A stretch of DNA of 64,000 nt from Bog-950 sp964423405. GTDB taxonomy: Bacteria; Bacteroidota; Bacteroidia; Chitinophagales; LD1. Position numbers and translations under genes: made by a program. Positions 60,806-64,000 of the stretch are shown here, piece after piece (position 1 is the stretch's first letter; every line of letters begins with the position of its first letter). The notes below the pieces were generated by a model. It did no database searches, was not told where the DNA came from, and was given only the letters and a program-made list of their open reading frames with translations. Location: NCBI GenBank assembly GCA_964423405.1, contig CAYREY010000002.1, positions 62,001 to 126,000 on the forward strand, written 5' to 3'.

Positions 60806-61873
60806 TTGGAACCCCCTAAAAGAATTTTAGTATGTGTGCTCGACTGGGGCCTGGGCCATGCTACCCGTTGTATTCCCCTTATACGCGAGTTGCAGCGCCG
60901 CAACTGTGTAGTGTTTATAGCCAGCAGTGGACGTGCGTACGAGCTTTTGAAAAAAGAGTTCTTTATGAACATACGTTGCTTTGAGATAGACGGCTACGAC
61001 CCTCAATATCCGCATAGCGATGGTATGGTTTTTAAAATGGGTTTTCAGTTACCTAAGTTTTTAAGGGTAATAAAGAAAGAGCAGATACAGGTAGAGAAAA
61101 TTGTAGAGCGTAACCAGATAGATGCTGTAATAAGCGATAACCGCTATGGTTGCTACAGCACCAAAGTACCATCGTACTTTATTACGCACCAGCTTAATAT
61201 ACAAATGCCCGGTTGGCTAAAGTGGATGGAGTCACGCGTAAACCGCAAAAACCACGATTACATTAAAAAGTTTGCCGAGTGCTGGATACCCTCTGCCCCG
61301 GACAGTCTGATACCGGAGTTGCTGGTTAATACCGATGGGCTTAACACCCGTTATATTGGTTACCTGTCCCGGTTCGAAAAAAAGCAGGTAGAGAAGAAGT
61401 ATGATGTAATTGGTATCTGCTCGGGCCCCGAGCCACAGCGCACCTACCTGGAGCAAACGCTTACGTATTACTTTAAAAAGACAACATTAAAGGTGCTGCT
61501 GGTAAATGGTAAAACAGAAAGCCTGGGCAAATACAATAAGCAGAATGTGCGGTTTAGCATAGCCAACTGCCTGATGGCAGAAGACCTGAACGAGGCTATT
61601 GAGCAAAGCGATATAGTAATTGCACGCTCTGGCTACAGCACCGTAATGGATTTGGCAAAGCTGGGTAAGAAAGCCATTTTTGTACCCACGCCGGGGCAAA
61701 CCGAGCAGGAGTACCTGGCCCGTGAGTTAATGAGTAAGGGCATAGCCTTTAGCATGTCGCAGGAAGATTTTGATTTGGAGTTGGCACTTAAAGAATCGGA
61801 GAAGTACACCGGCTTTACCGGTATGGGTTTTGACGATACCCTGCTGAAAGAAGCCATAGCAACTATTGTATGA
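60806..61873 (+). CDS. Glycosyltransferase (GT-B, MurG-like)
   Basis: 355 residues from a TTG at 60806; the frame opens only at 60773 and no ATG is available, so the start is uncertain. The N-terminus (ILVCVLDWGLGHATRCIPLIRELQ) is a typical donor-fold of family 28-type enzymes. The C-terminal part has DIVIARSGYSTVMDLAKLGKKAIFVPTPGQTEQEYLA, the UDP-sugar site. The acceptor is unknown. The dgkA-like gene overlaps its stop by 4 bp, so they are one transcript. Confidence 0.85.
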   Translation: MEPPKRILVCVLDWGLGHATRCIPLIRELQRRNCVVFIASSGRAYELLKKEFFMNIRCFEIDGYDPQYPHSDGMVFKMGFQLPKFLRVIKKEQIQVEKIVERNQIDAVISDNRYGCYSTKVPSYFITHQLNIQMPGWLKWMESRVNRKNHDYIKKFAECWIPSAPDSLIPELLVNTDGLNTRYIGYLSRFEKKQVEKKYDVIGICSGPEPQRTYLEQTLTYYFKKTTLKVLLVNGKTESLGKYNKQNVRFSIANCLMAEDLNEAIEQSDIVIARSGYSTVMDLAKLGKKAIFVPTPGQTEQEYLARELMSKGIAFSMSQEDFDLELALKESEKYTGFTGMGFDDTLLKEAIATIV

Positions 61874-62232
61874 AAAAGCTATTGAAAAGTTTTGGTTACG
61901 CCTTTAAGGGCATGTGGTATGTACTGCAAAGCGAGCAGAACATGCGCATACACGCACTGGCGGTAATAGTAGTAACAGTTACCGGACTGTACCTGGGCCT
62001 TAGCAGTATAGAGTGGGGCCTGATAGCCCTTAGCATAGGCGCGGTACTTACCGCCGAAATGTTTAATACCGCTATAGAAAAACTGGTAGATATAGTATCG
62101 CCGCAGTACAACGACAAGGCCGGGCAGATAAAAGATATAGCTGCCGGTGCTGTTTTACTTACCGCTATAGTTGCTGCTGTAGTAGCCATTTATATTTTTG
62201 GCGACAAAATATTTAACCAGCTTTTTTTATGA
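61870..62232 (+). CDS. Diacylglycerol/undecaprenol kinase family protein
   Basis: 120 residues with three membrane helices. It has EQNMRIHALAVIVV near 20 and the signature LTAEMFNTAIEKLVDIVSPQYNDKAGQIKDIAAGAVLL (DgkA/UdpK, with the catalytic Glu and Asp residues). It phosphorylates a lipid such as undecaprenol or diacylglycerol at the inner membrane. It starts within the stop codon of the glycosyltransferase (ATGA) and its own stop overlaps the next start. Confidence 0.92.
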   Translation: MKKLLKSFGYAFKGMWYVLQSEQNMRIHALAVIVVTVTGLYLGLSSIEWGLIALSIGAVLTAEMFNTAIEKLVDIVSPQYNDKAGQIKDIAAGAVLLTAIVAAVVAIYIFGDKIFNQLFL

Positions 62233-62948
62233 GAAAAGCCCTGCTGCTTTTGGTGTTCCCTTTGTTATCGGTGGCTGTGTATGCCCAGTCGGCGTTTGAG
62301 GGTACTATTAATGTGTATTATACCAACGAGAAAAGCAGCACCGTGGCCTGCGAAATAAAAGCCAAAGGCGACGATATATACATTAAACAAAACGAGAACG
62401 GCAACCCCAAGTACGACCGCTTTGTAATTAACCTGGCCACGCGCGAGCTGTACACCATATCGGCACGCGATAAGCGGGTGATAATAAAATACCACCTCGA
62501 TTCGCTACTGGCTTATTACAGTACCAATAAACTGAAAGAAGGCTTTGAACTGAAACCGGCTGTAAGCTTTACGGCTACCGATAAAACCAAAAAGGAAAAC
62601 GGCTGGGAGCTGGTAAAATACACCGGCGAGAACGACCTGCGCAAAGGCACTGTATGGGTGGGCCAGACCAGCGCCCCCATTAACCAGCTTGTTCCTTTTT
62701 TGCGCTTGCTGGGTAACTGGAACGATGCCGAAGGCAACTTTAAAGGCCAGGTTATAGAGGCCGACATAAGCAACAAGCAAAGCAAGAAAGACACACGCAT
62801 AGTAGTAAGCGTAACCACCGAACCGGTAGCTAAAGAGATGTTTATACTGCCCAAAACCTATGTGCAGAAAGATTTCTCTAAACTAATGACCGAGATGCGC
62901 ACCAGCAAAGACCTGAAAATGATTATACAGACCTTTGCCGAGTTTTAG
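62229..62948 (+). CDS. Secreted protein, unknown function
   Basis: 239 residues with signal peptide (LLLLVFPLLSVAVYAQSAFEG). The mature protein is beta-rich, with repeating pairs such as VACEIKAKGDDIYIKQNENG and ISARDKRVIIKYHLDS. It resembles periplasmic DUF4412-type proteins. It overlaps the DgkA gene by 4 bp and is third in that operon; any role in lipid or wall metabolism is an inference from position. Confidence 0.6.
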   Translation: MRKALLLLVFPLLSVAVYAQSAFEGTINVYYTNEKSSTVACEIKAKGDDIYIKQNENGNPKYDRFVINLATRELYTISARDKRVIIKYHLDSLLAYYSTNKLKEGFELKPAVSFTATDKTKKENGWELVKYTGENDLRKGTVWVGQTSAPINQLVPFLRLLGNWNDAEGNFKGQVIEADISNKQSKKDTRIVVSVTTEPVAKEMFILPKTYVQKDFSKLMTEMRTSKDLKMIIQTFAEF

Positions 62949-62966
62949 CATTACCCCCCCCGAAAA

Positions 62967-63036
62967 ATGTTAACCCACCCCAGGGTTAAATAGCTTATAG
63001 TCAACGGGTTGCAAAAAATTGATGTTAACCCACCCC
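62967..63036 (+). repeat. Two direct copies of an atgttaacccacccc motif
   Basis: Exact 15-bp copies at 62967-62981 and 63022-63036, 55 bp apart. The first can fold with gggttaa at 62983-62989 (7-bp stem). The next 30 bp form an AT hairpin (63043-63051 with 63061-63069). The 257-bp stretch from 62949 holds no gene. Confidence 0.55.
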
Positions 63037-63205
63037 CAATATTATTTTATGGGCTAAGCTCATAAAATATTACATAAAAATTATATTTAAAATGCGCGGC
63101 TTACTTGCATACCAACACCGCCCGCTTGTATGATTTGCATGTATATGACTATTGCTGCAATGGCACAAGTAACAAACCTGCGCCAGCGGGAGATAGCAAT
63201 TACAG

Positions 63206-63646
63206 TTACTGCTTCTTAATTTTAGAGATAGTAGCGCCGGTAACTTTTGTAGGCTTATCCATATCGGCTTTAGCCAGATTGATAGCTTCCTTTATCAGGG
63301 CTTTTACTTTCGGGTTGCGGTAGTCGGTGGGTTTATTTATAGCTATATGCCTGATAAGGTTACCTGTACCGGTAAGTAGTTTATGAGGGTCGTTTAGCAG
63401 CGTGCCTTTATTAAAACCAAGGTTTACATGGTTAGTGTATATAGGCAGCATACAGTACGCATCCGATAGTTTATCCGAAACAGAAAACACAGCCGTAAGA
63501 GCATGTGTATGGTATAGCAGTTCGTTGGCATTGGGGTATTGCTCTAAAACAAAGGCCCTTAAATCTGTAAACAGTTCAATTAAGCCCTGCTCTTTAAATT
63601 CAAGCAGCGATTCAAAATCGTCATGAAGGGGGCGGATATGTTTCAT
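63206..63646 (-). CDS. DUF1801 domain protein
   Basis: 146 residues, cytosolic. It has the YdhG/DUF1801 fold pattern: ELLYHTHALTAVFSVSDKLSDAYCMLPIYTNHVNLGFNKGTLL near 40-85 and later NLIRHIAINKPTDYRNPKVKALIKEA near 95-120. The function of the family is unknown; it is related to the iron-sulfur chaperone fold. No operon partner is apparent. Confidence 0.75.
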   Translation of the reverse strand: MKHIRPLHDDFESLLEFKEQGLIELFTDLRAFVLEQYPNANELLYHTHALTAVFSVSDKLSDAYCMLPIYTNHVNLGFNKGTLLNDPHKLLTGTGNLIRHIAINKPTDYRNPKVKALIKEAINLAKADMDKPTKVTGATISKIKKQ

Positions 63647-63810
63647 GTTGTTATTATAGGGGGTAATGTAACTGCACTAAGTTACAACAGCGTAAGCAAA
63701 CCAACAACTACACCACCGGTGCTTGCCTGCCTTGCCGCTTATATCGTTACACTAATCACAATACGGAAGATCGCCACAGCCTTTACTCATTTATTTTTAA
63801 ATTGATAAAG

Positions 63811-63823
63811 GCTTCGCGATGAC
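63811..63823 (-). repeat. Inverted partial copy of the gtcattgcg repeat
   Basis: gcttcgcgatgac is the reverse complement of gtcatcgcgaagc, a variant of the core at 8460. It lies just past the T9SS substrate stop codon. Confidence 0.4.
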
Positions 63824-63863
63824 AATTTGTTTTATTAATGCACGCCTGAGGGCGCAGTAATGG

Positions 63864-64000
63864 CTATTGCTTTACCACCCGCTGCACCGCCTTACCCGCT
63901 GCGGTGCTTACCTCTACAAAATATACCCCGTTGGGCAGGTAACTCAGGTCTAGCATTTTAGTATAGCCCGGGGCCAGGCTGTTTTCCTGCTGCTGGTACA
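63864..64000 (-). CDS. T9SS type A sorting domain protein (partial)
   Basis: Only the last 44 residues are in the window; the gene continues past the right edge. They read LDLSYLPNGVYFVEVSTAAG then KAVQRVVKQ, the last strands of a type A C-terminal domain. The protein is therefore a T9SS substrate; the functional part is outside the window. Confidence 0.85.
   Translation of the reverse strand, partial: YQQQENSLAPGYTKMLDLSYLPNGVYFVEVSTAAGKAVQRVVKQ

Noticed and set aside
60631..60972. 113-residue reading of the small lipoprotein
   Set aside because: It overlaps the glycosyltransferase gene; only the last 45 residues have a signal and lipobox.

Overview
The window is 64 kb of chromosome from a Bacteroidota bacterium, most likely of the order Chitinophagales (inference from gene content; no 16S gene is present). 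The evidence is type IX secretion (T9SS) type A and type B C-terminal domains, PorP/SprF, GldB, a Thx ribosomal protein, an IPExxxVDY-type protein, PCD, GH3-family and YgcG/LemA genes, and Bacteroidota-type promoters (TTTG, about 19 nt, TAnnTTTG). The DNA is of medium GC and densely coding on both strands. I saw no rRNA, tRNA, CRISPR array, prophage or complete insertion sequence. No gene-free stretch exceeds about 270 bp; the largest, 8295-8565, contains a 100-N assembly gap.  Layout. 1-4.2 kb (minus): partial LpxH-like phosphoesterase, PI-PLC-like lipoprotein, a His-rich membrane protein, YbaB, YajQ, a small secreted protein. 4.3-11.2 kb (plus): GH3 beta-glucosidase, a CmpB-like membrane protein, Fe-alcohol dehydrogenase, the assembly gap, a class I amidotransferase-like hydrolase, a GxxExxY nuclease-like gene between inverted repeats, an aldehyde dehydrogenase. 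11.3-16.2 kb: a T9SS-exported propeller protein, then (minus) pyrophosphatase/thioredoxin and a LemA/TPM/TPM module. 16.3-21.3 kb (plus): AhpD-like protein and a type B adhesin/PorP/OmpA operon. 21.4-28.4 kb (minus): M1 aminopeptidase and an alpha-2-macroglobulin. 28.6-34.6 kb: CPBP protease, PAP2-type phosphatase, a type B exported protein, an OmpA lipoprotein, tatC, rpiB. 34.7-38.3 kb (minus): tryptophan 2,3-dioxygenase, an exosortase-like protein with a membrane partner, GldB. 38.4-42.2 kb (plus): beta-barrel protein, LigA, and an AT-rich cyclase-like orphan gene. 42.2-54 kb is mostly minus-strand housekeeping: substrate-binding protein, alpha/beta hydrolase, GH3 adenylase, LptB with a long tail, outer-membrane barrel, NadE, PCD, M42 peptidase, pyruvate kinase; the prenyl synthase is on plus. 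54-64 kb: RecG, HU, Thx, PdxH, MreBC, FeoA, a glycosyltransferase/DgkA/secreted-protein operon, a DUF1801 protein and a partial T9SS substrate.  How the genes work together. Much of the window serves the cell envelope: T9SS substrates and their partner proteins, lipopolysaccharide transport (LptB) and lipid A (LpxH-like), rod shape (MreBC), Tat export, and turnover of lipids and peptides. Convergent gene pairs are often separated by long, near-perfect bidirectional terminators.  The most unusual features are small repeats rather than a large island. They are: (1) a PD-(D/E)XK-type GxxExxY gene bounded by 29-bp imperfect inverted repeats; (2) a roughly 28-bp intergenic repeat that also sits in frame inside nadE and encodes a KSPLGDLG linker; (3) other repeat families at gene borders, including one reading into the N-terminus of a TPM protein; (4) an AT-rich, class III cyclase-like orphan gene; (5) an exosortase-like gene paired with an unrecognised membrane protein.
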